Assembly: GCA_965238125.1 (NCBI GenBank) | Contig: OZ250179.1 | Location: 620,001 to 684,000 of the forward strand | Direction of reading: 5' to 3' | DNA length: 64,000 bases | Source: UBA6623 sp965238125 | Lineage (GTDB): Bacteria; Acidobacteriota; Terriglobia; Bryobacterales; UBA6623 | Shown here: piece after piece, positions 16,850 through 26,109 of the stretch | How the letters are laid out: each line of letters begins with the position of its first letter | How positions within the stretch are numbered: the stretch's first letter is position 1 | The notes under the pieces: generated by a model | What the model saw: only the letters and a program-made list of their open reading frames with translations | Databases searched by the model: none | Told to the model about the DNA's origin: nothing | Program-made: the position numbers and the translations under genes

Positions 16850-19525
16850 TTACCGGAAGCCTTCGATCAGCATCAGGTCGCCGCTTTCTTCGTCGACCTG
16901 CGTGTACACGATGTTGCGTTCGTCGGGGCTGACGGTGAGGCCTACCATTATCTTTCCCGGGATGGTTTCCAACACCGCGACCGTTTCGATGTCATTCGTC
17001 GCGAAATTGAAAAATTGAAGCGAATAGCGAGCGTCAGGATCGTCCGCACGCAGTTCGGGGATGAAATAGACCCCGCGCTCCACGACCGCGAAATTGCCGA
17101 CCAAGAACACCAGTTCGAAGACTCGAGTCTCCTCGCCTCCATTCACGGGAACTTTCCACAGACTGGACGATCCGCCTTGCTCCACTTTGTCGAAATAGAC
17201 ATGCCTGCCGTCAACGGATTCGTAAGCGACGCGTCCACCATTGCGCGTAATTCGGACCGGCTTCCCGCCAGCCGCCGACACTTTCCAGATCTGTTGTTCG
17301 CCGCTGCGTCCTGAAGCAAAGTAGATCCAGCGACCGTCGTGCGACCAACTGGGCCACGAGTCGTCGGCCGGATCCGTCGTGAGCCGCAGCAATTCACCGC
17401 CGCCGGCACCCACGACGTAGATATCAAAATGGCCTTCGGGATTCCAATTGAACGCGACGCGACGGTTGTCCGGCGACCAACTCGGCACGCCCGACCAAGT
17501 GCCCTCTTCGGAATGCAACAGTTTGGCGTTCGAGCCGTCCGCGTCGGCCGCCCAAACGCCCAAGACTCCCGCTCGGCGCGATTCGAAAGCGATGCGGCTG
17601 CCGTCCGGGGAATATTGCGGAAAAGCCTCATAACGAGTGGAGGAAAGGAAGCGGGACGGCGGTCCCGGTTTGCTTGCCGCATCCGGCCTGCGCATAAGCT
17701 GAAAATTTGGATCCGATACCATTCGCACGTACACCAATCGATTGCCCCGCCGCGAAACCGTTGGGAGGTCGGCGTCCTGGCCCGCGGCGGCCAACGCTTC
17801 CGGTGGATCGGTCCCCTTCGCGGAAACTCGCCACAGCGCCCCACGGAATACGAAGACAATCGAACGCCCGTCCGGCGTCCAATCCGGTTTATGGATCGAC
17901 TCGTTCTTGAACGTCCGTCGCCGCGGCTCTCCTCGCGGCGTCAGGTCGTCGGCCAAGTCGACGAGATAGAGATCCGTAACGGCATAGCTGGCCGTTCGGA
18001 TAAATGCCAGCGAAGTTCCGTCCGGCGAGAAGGCGGGGCCGCTGTCCCCGCTAATCGCAGCGGGCGGCGAGGTCAAGCGACGCCGCTCGCCGGTTTCGGT
18101 CCGCAACAGAAACAGAGCAAAAGGTTCATCGGGGGAATCTCTATCCACCACGACGAGGCCGTCACTGTCAGGCAGCCATGTGTGAAAGGGGCCCCAAACG
18201 GGGGTGGGGACAGGAAATGCACCGATCTCACCTAGTTTTCGCTCGGGGCCTCCGATCGCCGGGATAAGAATCACCTCGAGTTTCCCGCCGGAATTGAAGG
18301 CGCCGATCGAGTTGTACGCCCGCAGGAAAGCAATATATCTCCCGTCGGGCGACCACACGGGCCATAAGTCAAACGCGGGGTTACTGGTCAACCTCTCTTG
18401 GACATCGGCATCAATGTTCTTGACGTATATGTCAAAGTTATCTTGTTTGGAACCGTTCCATGCAAAGGCGGCCCGCGCGCCCTCCGGGGAAAGAGTCGCT
18501 TGCGTCTCGATACCCGCGTAACTAGTGAGCGGCACGACTTGCATCGCCTCCGCCGGTGCCTTTTCGGCCCGCTCGAATACGCCGACCCAGGCTCCGGCCG
18601 CAGCCACCAACGCCGCGGCGACGACGGCCGGAACGGCCCAGCGGCTTTTTCGGGGAGCAGGCGGCGCGCCGGCCGGCAACTTTGCGCGGGTCGCGGCCTC
18701 GGTTTGCTGCTCTCTTTGCAGGCCTCGGAGATCAACCAGCAGTTCGTCGACGCGCTGATACCGATCGCTCGCCTCCTTGGCGAGACATTTGTCGACAATT
18801 CGCTCCAGCTCCATTGGAACACCCGTGCGAACCGCCGTCAGCGGCTCGGGGTCTTCGTTCATCAGCGAGTAGACGATGACCTGGTCGTAGTCGCCTCGGA
18901 AGGGCGGTTGCCCGGTCACCATTTCGTACAGCACGACGCCGAGCGACCAGATGTCGGTGCGGCTGTCGGTCTCGGCGCCTGCCGCCTGCTCGGGCGACAT
19001 GTAGGTCATCGTCCCGAGCGTAGTACCTTCGCGGGTGAACTTCGACCCGCCGGCGAGTTGCGCCAGGCCGAAGTCCATGATCTTGACGAGGCCTCGCGAT
19101 CCCGTCATGAGCATCAAATTGTCGGGCTTGATGTCGCGGTGGGTGATGCCTTTTTCGTGGGCCGCTTCGAGCCCGTCGGCTGTTTGGATGGCGACGGAGA
19201 GAGCCTCGCTAAGCTTGAGCGGGCCTTCCTTGATCCGCTCGCTCAACGGACGGCCTTCGAGAAAGGCCATGACGATAAACGTCCGTCCCTCGGCCTCGTC
19301 GATTTCGTAGACGGTGCAGATGTTCGGGTGGTCGAGGCGCGCGGCGGCTTTGGCCTCGCGTTCGAAACGCTTGCGCGCTTCGTCGTCGCGTAGCAGATGC
19401 GGCGCCAGGAATTTCAGGGCGACGGGGCGGTCGAGCTTGGTGTCCTCGGCCTTGTAGACGACACCCATGCCGCCCTCGCCGAGCTTGGCGGTGACTTTGT
19501 AGTGCGAAATGGTTCGGCCGATCAT
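16850..19525 (-). CDS. membrane Ser/Thr kinase with C-terminal TolB/PD40-like propeller
   Basis: 891 residues from the ATG at 19525 (MIGRTISHYKV, the usual PknB-like opening; 26 upstream codons look non-coding). The kinase domain covers about 9-270: LGEGGMGVVYKAED, Lys38, HRD at 129-131, DFG at 151-153, MSPEQ. A single transmembrane helix is at about 296-317. The rest is a WD40-like beta-propeller with repeated LTSNPAFDLWPVWSPDGRYI-type PD40 units. This architecture is very common in acidobacteria. The propeller presumably senses an extracytoplasmic ligand or protein. No substrate can be named. Confidence 0.92.
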   Translation of the reverse strand: MIGRTISHYKVTAKLGEGGMGVVYKAEDTKLDRPVALKFLAPHLLRDDEARKRFEREAKAAARLDHPNICTVYEIDEAEGRTFIVMAFLEGRPLSERIKEGPLKLSEALSVAIQTADGLEAAHEKGITHRDIKPDNLMLMTGSRGLVKIMDFGLAQLAGGSKFTREGTTLGTMTYMSPEQAAGAETDSRTDIWSLGVVLYEMVTGQPPFRGDYDQVIVYSLMNEDPEPLTAVRTGVPMELERIVDKCLAKEASDRYQRVDELLVDLRGLQREQQTEAATRAKLPAGAPPAPRKSRWAVPAVVAAALVAAAGAWVGVFERAEKAPAEAMQVVPLTSYAGIETQATLSPEGARAAFAWNGSKQDNFDIYVKNIDADVQERLTSNPAFDLWPVWSPDGRYIAFLRAYNSIGAFNSGGKLEVILIPAIGGPERKLGEIGAFPVPTPVWGPFHTWLPDSDGLVVVDRDSPDEPFALFLLRTETGERRRLTSPPAAISGDSGPAFSPDGTSLAFIRTASYAVTDLYLVDLADDLTPRGEPRRRTFKNESIHKPDWTPDGRSIVFVFRGALWRVSAKGTDPPEALAAAGQDADLPTVSRRGNRLVYVRMVSDPNFQLMRRPDAASKPGPPSRFLSSTRYEAFPQYSPDGSRIAFESRRAGVLGVWAADADGSNAKLLHSEEGTWSGVPSWSPDNRRVAFNWNPEGHFDIYVVGAGGGELLRLTTDPADDSWPSWSHDGRWIYFASGRSGEQQIWKVSAAGGKPVRITRNGGRVAYESVDGRHVYFDKVEQGGSSSLWKVPVNGGEETRVFELVFLVGNFAVVERGVYFIPELRADDPDARYSLQFFNFATNDIETVAVLETIPGKIMVGLTVSPDERNIVYTQVDEESGDLMLIEGFR

Positions 19526-19600
19526 TGATTCGGGATTTGGGTGAATTCGTTTAGGCGATGGAGCCTTCGTCAGATTGTACCGCGACGGGCCGACGCAACC

Positions 19601-19860
19601 CAAACCGAGCCGCGCGCGTCAGCAAGCGGTATGCGATGAGGCAATTCAACCTGAAAGACGGCGACGCAAGCGTAGTGCCCGCGGCCGGCTGGTTCGCACC
19701 AAAGGCTGTCACGCCGGACGCGGTGGTTGAGAGCAGTGTGAGTGTTGCGGAGCGCGGGGCCGTTGGTCGTCTCCCAAGGCGGCTTCCCTAGGATCGCTAC
19801 CTCCCCACTTTGGAGGCTACTTCATCGCATACCGCTTGCTGACGCGCGCGGCTCGGTTTG
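19601..19860. repeat. R4 repeat pair: 40-nt near-perfect inverted repeat
   Basis: Arms at 19601-19640 and 19821-19860 are reverse complements at 39 of 40 positions (core CTTCATCGCATACCGCTTGC). They enclose 180 bp with no ORF I can support. A third unit of the same family lies alone at 21521-21563, with a different central heptamer. The block sits upstream of the kinase gene (minus strand) and next to an R3 element. Confidence 0.8.
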
Positions 19861-19886
19861 GAGGCTGCCGTCACACTTGCGCCGGG

Positions 19887-20026
19887 GACGTGGCGTGAGC
19901 GTCCACGCCTGCCGCGAACCGATTCATCGGTTCGTATCCCGGCATTCGCGAGACCTCGCAAGGCGGCAATCCAAGACCCGCCCCGATGACTCGGGGCGCG
20001 GCAAGGCTGGAGCCTCACGCCACGTC
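19887..20026. repeat. R3 MITE-like element, copy A
   Basis: About 140 bp bounded by GACGTGGCGTGAGCGTCCA and, inverted, TGGAGCCTCACGCCACGTC. Inside is the palindrome GAACCGATTCATCGGTTC and then a CATTCGCGAGACCTCGCAAG segment. Copy B at 25048-25152 has the same parts in the opposite orientation. There is no ORF. It lies between the R4 pair and the end of cysS. Confidence 0.75.
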
Positions 20027-20047
20027 GGGGGCTTGGGTATCACCGAG

Positions 20048-21445
20048 TTATGCGTATTTCCAGTACGTCCCGTCGCGGGAGTCTTCGAGAATTACGCCTT
20101 GCCGCTGTAGCTCGTCGCGGATTTCGTCGGCGCGGGCGAAATTTCGTGTCATGCGCGCCTGGGCGCGCTCGTCGATGAGGCGCTCGATCTCTTCGGGCGG
20201 CATTTTTCCGGCGGTTTCCGCGTCGAGAACATCGAAGATCGAATCAAACAGATCGAGCACGCCCGCGGCGGCTTCGCGGTTCCCTTCGAGAAACTCGCCG
20301 GCGTCGATCTTCGTATTAGCGTCACGCACGTAATCGAAAACCGCCCCCAGCGCTTGCGCGGTGTTGAGGTCGTCGTCCATGCCGGCGACGAACTGGCGGT
20401 TTGCTTCGGCGGCGGCCGTGGAAAGCCGGCCGTTTTCACCTTCGGGGAAGGTTTCGGTTTCCAAACGGCGCCGGAAGTTCCGTAAACGCTCGATCGCCGT
20501 GGCGGCGGCTCGTAGGCCGTCCATCGTGAAGTTCAACTGCTTGCGGTAGGGGGCGGAGATCAGCAGATAGCGGACCGCCTCGGGCGAATGCCCTTGCTCG
20601 ATGAGGTCGCGCAAGGTGTAGAAGTTGCCGAGCGATTTCGACATTTTTTGCCCGTCGACCAACAAGTGCTCGGCGTGGACCCAGAAACGGACGAAAGGTT
20701 TGCCGGTCGCGCCTTGCGACTGCGCGATTTCGTTTTCGTGATGGGGAAAGACGAGATCGACGCCGCCGGTGTGGATGTCGAAGGTTTCGCCCAGGTATTG
20801 CATGCCCATCGCCGAGCATTCGATATGCCAGCCGGGGCGGCCGGGGCCGAAGGGGCTGTCCCAGTGGGGCTCTCCGTCTTTGGAAGCCTTCCAGAGGGCG
20901 AAGTCGCGGGCGTTGTCTTTTTCGTATTGGTCTTGGTCGACCCGGGCGCCGGCTTGCATGCCGCTGGTGTCGAGGCGGGTGAGTTTGCCGTAGTCGGCGA
21001 AGTTGGCGATGCGAAAATAGGTCGACCCTTCGCTTTGATAGGTAAGGCCGTTTTTCTCGAGACGCCGGATCAGCTCGATCATGGCGTCGATGTGTTCGGT
21101 GGCCGCGGTGACGTGCTCGGGTTCCTCGATCCGCAACGTCCTCGAATCCTGCGTGAAGGCCTCGATGTATTGGGCCGTGTATTCGGCGAGTGTTTGGCCG
21201 GCCGCGGCGGCGTTGGCGATGATCTTGTCGTCAACATCGGTGATGTTCATGACGTGCAACAGCTCAAAGCCGCAATGGCGCAGATGCCGCCGCAGGACGT
21301 CTTGGAACGCGAAGGTGCGCAGGTTTCCGATATGGACGTGGTTGTAGACGGTCGGCCCGCAGGAGTACATGCGAACCATGTTGCCTTCGGCGGGCTGGAA
21401 GGGCTCGAGTGCGCGGGTGAGGGTGTTATAGAGGTGGAGAGGCAT
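20048..21445 (-). CDS. cysS: cysteinyl-tRNA synthetase
   Basis: 465 residues, normal for CysRS, which charges tRNA-Cys in the cytoplasm. The N terminus LYNTLTRALEPFQP leads to YSCGPTVYNHVHIGN with the HIGH-type motif at 38-41. Zn ligands are visible (Cys29, Cys210 in WHIECSAM, His235 in FPHHENE). KMSKS is at 267-271. The C-terminal part (RNFARADEIRDELQRQGVILED) is typical. It is flanked by repeats on both sides (R3 copy A downstream, R4 unit upstream), so it is probably its own transcription unit. Confidence 0.97.
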   Translation of the reverse strand: MPLHLYNTLTRALEPFQPAEGNMVRMYSCGPTVYNHVHIGNLRTFAFQDVLRRHLRHCGFELLHVMNITDVDDKIIANAAAAGQTLAEYTAQYIEAFTQDSRTLRIEEPEHVTAATEHIDAMIELIRRLEKNGLTYQSEGSTYFRIANFADYGKLTRLDTSGMQAGARVDQDQYEKDNARDFALWKASKDGEPHWDSPFGPGRPGWHIECSAMGMQYLGETFDIHTGGVDLVFPHHENEIAQSQGATGKPFVRFWVHAEHLLVDGQKMSKSLGNFYTLRDLIEQGHSPEAVRYLLISAPYRKQLNFTMDGLRAAATAIERLRNFRRRLETETFPEGENGRLSTAAAEANRQFVAGMDDDLNTAQALGAVFDYVRDANTKIDAGEFLEGNREAAAGVLDLFDSIFDVLDAETAGKMPPEEIERLIDERAQARMTRNFARADEIRDELQRQGVILEDSRDGTYWKYA

Positions 21446-21520
21446 CGTCTATTTCAGTCTCACCGAAAGTCGGGAGGGTCACGGGGTGCGGTAGGTCCGC
21501 CACTTTTTTGGGCGTCGTGT

Positions 21521-21563
21521 ACTTCATCGCATACCGCTCCCTTACGGTCGCGGCTCGGTTTGG
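21521..21563. repeat. R4 repeat, single unit
   Basis: Matches the 19821-19860 arm at both ends (ACTTCATCGCATACCGCT and CGCGGCTCGGTTTGG) but differs in the middle (CCCTTACGGT in place of TGCTGACGCG). It lies just after the rnhA stop and before cysS, both on the minus strand. Confidence 0.65.
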
Positions 21564-21570
21564 TCGGTCG

Positions 21571-22011
21571 CTATGAACGACTCTGCCTTTCGGCCGCCGT
21601 TCGCGCCAGTTCGTCGCAGCGATTGTTGTCGTCGTGGTCGGCGTGGCCTTTCACCCATTTCCAATCGATCGAGTGACGCGAAACCGCTTCATCGAGGCGC
21701 TGCCATAGGTCCTTGTTTTTGACGGGCTTCTTGTCGGCGGTCAGCCAGCCGCGGCGTATCCAATTCTTGATCCACGTGGTGATGCCGTTTTTTACGTATT
21801 GGGAATCGATCTCGATCAAGACGCCGCACGGTTCGTTCAGCGATTCAAGACCGGCGATGACGGCCTGCAATTCCATGCGGTTGTTGGTCGTGTCTGGCGC
21901 GGAACCCCACAGTTCTTTTTTATGTGCGTTGAAACGGAGAATGGCCGCCCAACCGCCGCGGCCGGGATTGCCGAGACAAGACCCGTCGGTGATCAGCACC
22001 ACCGATTTCAC
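21571..22011 (-). CDS. rnhA: ribonuclease HI
   Basis: 146 residues when started at the GTG at 22011, which overlaps the dusB stop as GTGA; the longer frame to 22161 lies inside dusB. RNase H signature: VVLITDGSCLGNPGRGGWA (first Asp), NNRMELQAVIAGL (Glu), IEIDSQYVKNGI (Asp), and WVKGHADHDDNNRCDELA (His and last Asp). It degrades the RNA strand of RNA-DNA hybrids. The start-stop overlap suggests translational coupling to dusB. Confidence 0.95.
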   Translation of the reverse strand: MKSVVLITDGSCLGNPGRGGWAAILRFNAHKKELWGSAPDTTNNRMELQAVIAGLESLNEPCGVLIEIDSQYVKNGITTWIKNWIRRGWLTADKKPVKNKDLWQRLDEAVSRHSIDWKWVKGHADHDDNNRCDELARTAAERQSRS

Positions 22012-23048
22012 GCAGCCTGCCCCAAAGCGCGCTCGAAGAACTCGTCGACCCGGCGGCGAATCTCCTCGGGCGTCTTGGAGTGATAGATCTCCTTGCGAAG
22101 CTGCGATCCGTTTCGTACGCCGCGCGTGAACTGGCTCGCGAACTGCTTCATCTTGCCGCACACGTCCCCCGAGATCTTAGCGTGGTCGGCGTCGAGCATG
22201 CGGTAGTAGTCGCGAATCATGTCATAGCGGTCGCGCTCGGTCGGCTCGTCATAGCGGCCGTCGGCGAGATATTGCGCCGTCTGCCGGAAAATCCAAGGGT
22301 TCGTCGGGGCGGCTCGGCCGATCATGACGCCGTCGCAGCCGGTTGTCTCGAACATGCGAACGGCGTCTTCGGCGGAGAAGACGTCGCCGTTGCCGATGAC
22401 CGGGATGCTGACGGCCTGTTTGAGCGCGGCGATCAAGTCCCAATTCGCGCGACCCGAATAGCCTTGCGCGCGCGTGCGTCCGTGAAGCGCGACGGCTTGC
22501 AAGCCGCAATCCTCGGCGAGTTTGCCCATCTCGATGGCGACAATGCTGTCGTCGTCCCAGCCGGTGCGGAATTTGCAGGAAAACGGAATCTTGACCGCCG
22601 CTCGAATCTTCCGCAAGATGAGCTCGACCAGCGGCATGTCGCGCAGCAGGCCCGAGCCGCCGTTGCACTTGACGACCTTCTTGACCGGGCAGCCGAAATT
22701 CATGTCGACCGTATCGAAGCCCAGGTCTTCGACGACCCGCGCGGCATCGGCGAGAACGTCGGGGTCGGAACCGAACAGCTGGGCCGAAATCGGATGCTCG
22801 TCCGGCTCGTAGTAGAGGTAATTGAAGCCACGCTTACGGGATTGCCTGGGCTTCGGAGAGCCGTGTTCGTTGGCGACGATTCCGTGCGAGCTGGTGAACT
22901 CGGTCATGATCAGCCCGCAGCCGCCGAGACGCCGAATGAATCGGCGGAAGACGGTATCGGTCACGCCCGCCATCGGCGCCAGCACCATCGCCGGGCTGAC
23001 GGTTACCTCGCCGATCCGCAACTGGTTGGGAATCGCCACAGCCATCAT
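22008..23048 (-). CDS. dusB: tRNA-dihydrouridine synthase (DusB-like)
   Basis: 346 residues. An FMN-dependent TIM barrel that reduces uridines in the tRNA D-loop: VLAPMAGVTDTVFRRFI, the active-site region MNFGCPVKKVVKCNGGSGLL with the catalytic Cys, HGRTRAQGYSGRANW, and IGNGDVFSAEDA with MIGRAA for phosphate binding. The C-terminal helical domain is present. The divergent dehydrogenase gene begins 122 bp away, so a promoter for dusB-rnhA probably lies at 23049-23170. Confidence 0.93.
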   Translation of the reverse strand: MMAVAIPNQLRIGEVTVSPAMVLAPMAGVTDTVFRRFIRRLGGCGLIMTEFTSSHGIVANEHGSPKPRQSRKRGFNYLYYEPDEHPISAQLFGSDPDVLADAARVVEDLGFDTVDMNFGCPVKKVVKCNGGSGLLRDMPLVELILRKIRAAVKIPFSCKFRTGWDDDSIVAIEMGKLAEDCGLQAVALHGRTRAQGYSGRANWDLIAALKQAVSIPVIGNGDVFSAEDAVRMFETTGCDGVMIGRAAPTNPWIFRQTAQYLADGRYDEPTERDRYDMIRDYYRMLDADHAKISGDVCGKMKQFASQFTRGVRNGSQLRKEIYHSKTPEEIRRRVDEFFERALGQAA

Positions 23049-23170
23049 TCTAGCAATCGCTCTTTTGGGTCTTCCTTTGAGAAAGGAACGTTCGGCGGTG
23101 CCGGCGAGGTAGAATGATCCGGTTACACCGGCACGAGCCGCCGGCCGCCGAAGACTGAGGAAACCGCGTT

Positions 23171-24199
23171 ATGCGAGCCATTCGCCTCGAAGAACCCAAG
23201 CATTTTGAATACGTCGATATCGACGCGCCCGCTTCGCCGGGACCGGGGCAAGTCCTGGTCCGCACCCACCGCATGGGCATCTGCGGCACTGACTACAGCG
23301 GCTATTTGGGCAAGATGCCTTTCTTTAGCTATCCACGTATTCCGGGCCACGAACTCGGCATCGAGGTGCTCGAGGTCGGCGAGGGCGTTTCAAACGTCCA
23401 ACCCGGCGACCGCTGCAGCGTCGAACCGTATATGAATTGCGGCTCCTGCTACGCCTGTCGCAAGGGCAACACCAATTGCTGTGAAACGCTCGAGGTAATC
23501 GGCGTCATGATCGACGGCGGGCTCTGCGAGCGCTTTCTGGTGCGCGCTGACAAACTGCATACTTCGACCAAGCTGTCCTTCGAGCAATTAGCTTTGGTCG
23601 AGACGCTGGGCATTGGCTGCCACGCCGCCGATCGCGGAGCCCCGAACGAAGGCGATCACGTCTTGATCATCGGCGCCGGTCCGATCGGGCTGGCCACGCT
23701 GGAATTCACGCGCCTGACCGGAGCCGTGATCACGGTGATGGACATGGTCGAGTCGCGCCTCGACTTCTGTCGACGCACTTATGGGATCGAAAACACCATC
23801 GTGTTCCAAGGGGACGGCAGCGAGATGGAGCAAATCAAGGAGATCACCGGCGGCGATCGGTACGAACTCGTCACCGATGCGACGGGCAGTCATCATTCGA
23901 TGGGGAATGCGCTGAACTATGTCGCGCACACCGGCCGGCTGGTCTACGTCGGCATCACGACCGAGAATGTGAGCTTCCCGCACCCGTCGTTCCATCGGCC
24001 CGAGATGACGATCAAAGGATCGCGCAATGCGCTGCCGAAGGACTTCGGGCGCATTATCGGTCTCATTGAAGACGGAACGATTGATACCAATCCTTGGATC
24101 ACGCATCGCACGTCCTTCGCCGAAGTGGCCGACAATTTCGACGGATATACGCGTCCGGAAACGGGCGTCATCAAAGCCATTGTCGAGGTCACGGAGTAG
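23171..24199 (+). CDS. zinc-dependent medium-chain alcohol/polyol dehydrogenase
   Basis: 342 residues. MDR superfamily: catalytic zinc ligands Cys38 (GICGTDYSG) and His60-Glu61 (GHELGIEV), structural zinc Cys90, Cys93, Cys96 and Cys104, and the Rossmann motif VLIIGAGPIGLATLEF. The best guess is a sugar, sugar-acid or polyol dehydrogenase like those acting on L-fucose, galactonate or sorbitol. A TIM-barrel isomerase gene follows after 3 nt, which supports a joint role in sugar breakdown. The exact substrate cannot be read from sequence. Confidence 0.9.
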   Translation: MRAIRLEEPKHFEYVDIDAPASPGPGQVLVRTHRMGICGTDYSGYLGKMPFFSYPRIPGHELGIEVLEVGEGVSNVQPGDRCSVEPYMNCGSCYACRKGNTNCCETLEVIGVMIDGGLCERFLVRADKLHTSTKLSFEQLALVETLGIGCHAADRGAPNEGDHVLIIGAGPIGLATLEFTRLTGAVITVMDMVESRLDFCRRTYGIENTIVFQGDGSEMEQIKEITGGDRYELVTDATGSHHSMGNALNYVAHTGRLVYVGITTENVSFPHPSFHRPEMTIKGSRNALPKDFGRIIGLIEDGTIDTNPWITHRTSFAEVADNFDGYTRPETGVIKAIVEVTE

Positions 24200-24202
24200 C
24201 TC

Positions 24203-25021
24203 ATGATCCGTTCAGCCGTCACGGTAAGCCTGGTCCCGGAAGCGCGCGGGGGGCCTTTCGTTTTCTGGGATGACCTTCCGGCCGCTTACCGCAAAGCCGC
24301 CGAGCTAGGTTTCGACGCGATCGAAATTTTCGCGCCCTCGCCCGACGCCGTCGACGTGCCGGCTCTGCGCGAGCAGATCAAGGTGCTAAGTCTGGACGTC
24401 GCCGCCGTCGGCTCCGGCGCCGGCATGGTCGTCCACGGGCTCAGCCTGACCGACCCGGACGCGGAAAAACGGCGGCAGGCGAAAGCGTTCATTCGAGAGA
24501 TCATCGATTTCGGAGCGGGCTTTCAGGCGCCGGCCATCATTGGTTCGATGCAGGGAAAATGGGGCGGCGCGTTGGACAAAGCCGCGGCGCTCGATTTGTT
24601 GCGCGAAGCATTGAACGAGTTGGGCGCGCATGCCGGCGAGCGGGGCGTGACGCTGATCTACGAACCGCTCAATCGCTACGAGACAAATTTGGTCAACACC
24701 GTCGCCGAAGGGGTGGACCTGATGAAATCTCTTTCCAACGACAGCGTCAAGCTGCTGGCCGATCTATTCCACATGAATATCGAAGAGGCGAACCTGCCGG
24801 ATGCGATCCGTGCCGGCGAGGGCTTCATCGGTCATGTGCATTTCGTGGATTCGAATCGCCGCGCGGCCGGGATGGGGCACATGGATCTCGCTCCGGTGGC
24901 GGCGGCGCTGGGTGAGATCGGGTACGACCGTTATGCGTCGGCGGAAGCGTTTCCGTATCCCGATTCCGAAACCGCTGCCCGGCGCACGATCGAGGCGTTC
25001 CGAACCTGCTTTCCCAGGTAG
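24203..25021 (+). CDS. TIM-barrel sugar isomerase/epimerase (xylose isomerase-like)
   Basis: 272 residues. AP-endonuclease-2/xylose-isomerase-like fold, with the metal ligand pattern Glu154 (LIYEPLNRYETN), Asp187 and His190 (LLADLFHMNIEE), His213 (GHVHFVDSNR) and Glu248 (SAEAFPYP), as in D-tagatose 3-epimerase and hydroxypyruvate isomerase relatives. It starts 3 nt after the dehydrogenase stop, so the two are one operon and probably act on the same sugar. The R3 copy B follows 26 bp after its stop. Confidence 0.88.
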   Translation: MIRSAVTVSLVPEARGGPFVFWDDLPAAYRKAAELGFDAIEIFAPSPDAVDVPALREQIKVLSLDVAAVGSGAGMVVHGLSLTDPDAEKRRQAKAFIREIIDFGAGFQAPAIIGSMQGKWGGALDKAAALDLLREALNELGAHAGERGVTLIYEPLNRYETNLVNTVAEGVDLMKSLSNDSVKLLADLFHMNIEEANLPDAIRAGEGFIGHVHFVDSNRRAAGMGHMDLAPVAAALGEIGYDRYASAEAFPYPDSETAARRTIEAFRTCFPR

Positions 25022-25047
25022 GGACGCATCGAGATCGAACGCCCCCG

Positions 25048-25152
25048 GACGTGGCGTGAGCCTCCAGGCTTGTCGCCCGGCGAGGTCTCGCGAATTTGGA
25101 GATACGAACCGAGGAATCGGTTCGCGGCAAGCGTGGACGCTCACGCCACGTC
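25048..25152. repeat. R3 MITE-like element, copy B
   Basis: About 105 bp bounded by GACGTGGCGTGAGCCTCCA and, inverted, TGGACGCTCACGCCACGTC. It contains GAACCGAGGAATCGGTTC and GCGAGGTCTCGCGAAT, matching copy A (19887-20026) in the opposite orientation and about 35 bp shorter. It lies between convergent genes. Confidence 0.75.
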
Positions 25153-25188
25153 ACCGGCGGGCCGAGAGCGAGGCCAACGGGTTGTTGA

Positions 25189-26031
25189 CTACGCAAGCTT
25201 GCCCGCGCTTCCATTTTTTCGCACCGTCCGGCGGTGCAGGGCGTAGAGAACGCAGGCCGTCGCTCCGGCGGCGATGAAGTGCTTGCAGGTATGGCCGCTC
25301 CAGATGCCGGTCAACTCATGGATCGGCCGGTCGAGCAGTTCACAGATCTTAGCGACGCCGTAGAGTGCCCAGGTCAGCAGAAACATCCCCGCCAGGGTGT
25401 AGCGCGGTCGGAAAAGCACAATCATGAACGGAATCGCCACGACCGGGTAGAACTGGACCAGGATGTAGAAGCGCAGGTCGCCCCGTCCCGCCAGTTCCGT
25501 CGCATGCCACCACAACACGCTGAAGAGCCCCAGCAGAACCATCGGAGCGAGCAGCGCGCGCCCGACGCGCCGGTTGACGAACTCGGTTATCACAATCACG
25601 AAGAAGGACGTGAGTAGCAGGCTGAAGACGAGTCGGTCCCAGACCAGCGTCTCGTTGCTTGGAGCGGCGTGGTAGTAGGCCGAGCCCCAGCAGGTCAGGA
25701 ATTCGCCGAAGAAGAAAGTGAAGTAGGCTCGACGCTCCCAAGGCTCGCTGAACGCCGATTTTCTTCCGGGCGCCCGCGCCAACCAAATGCAACCGGCCAG
25801 GCCAATGGCAGCAAAGGGAATATTCGAAACGACGTTCCAAAAATGAGGGATCCCGAAGAAGGGACGCTGGTCGGCGAAGTCGTGATATTCGACCGGCTGC
25901 GGGATGGGCGGGGAGAGCAGCACGCCGGCGATCAAGGGAACGCTGATGGCGACAAGGACGGCGATTCGTTTGCGGCGACCCGTCGCGCTGCCTGAGCCGG
26001 CCGGCTCGGATTGCAGTGTTGCCTGGGCCAT
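25189..26031 (-). CDS. ceramidase-family integral membrane protein
   Basis: About 280 residues from the ATG at 26031 (a GTG at 26064 is an alternative). Seven or so hydrophobic segments, with the conserved ceramidase/CREST motifs SAYYHAAPSNETLVWDR (His and Asp, zinc site), and HTCKHFIAA near the C terminus. Alkaline ceramidases hydrolyse ceramide at the membrane; bacterial members have been little characterised and could act on other lipid amides. It is convergent with the isomerase gene and divergent from the GntR gene. Finding it hints at sphingolipid-like lipid metabolism, which is inference. Confidence 0.82.
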   Translation of the reverse strand: MAQATLQSEPAGSGSATGRRKRIAVLVAISVPLIAGVLLSPPIPQPVEYHDFADQRPFFGIPHFWNVVSNIPFAAIGLAGCIWLARAPGRKSAFSEPWERRAYFTFFFGEFLTCWGSAYYHAAPSNETLVWDRLVFSLLLTSFFVIVITEFVNRRVGRALLAPMVLLGLFSVLWWHATELAGRGDLRFYILVQFYPVVAIPFMIVLFRPRYTLAGMFLLTWALYGVAKICELLDRPIHELTGIWSGHTCKHFIAAGATACVLYALHRRTVRKNGSAGKLA

Positions 26032-26109
26032 ATCCCGAAGCGTAAAGCGGAGGACATTTTCCACCTACCGCCAGCGTGACAGTTTCTAGGGTGGCACAAT
26101 GGTTCGGTC

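Noticed and set aside
18398..19393. Plus-strand frame inside the kinase gene
   Set aside because: Opposite to the kinase domain, whose HRD and DFG motifs are on the minus strand.
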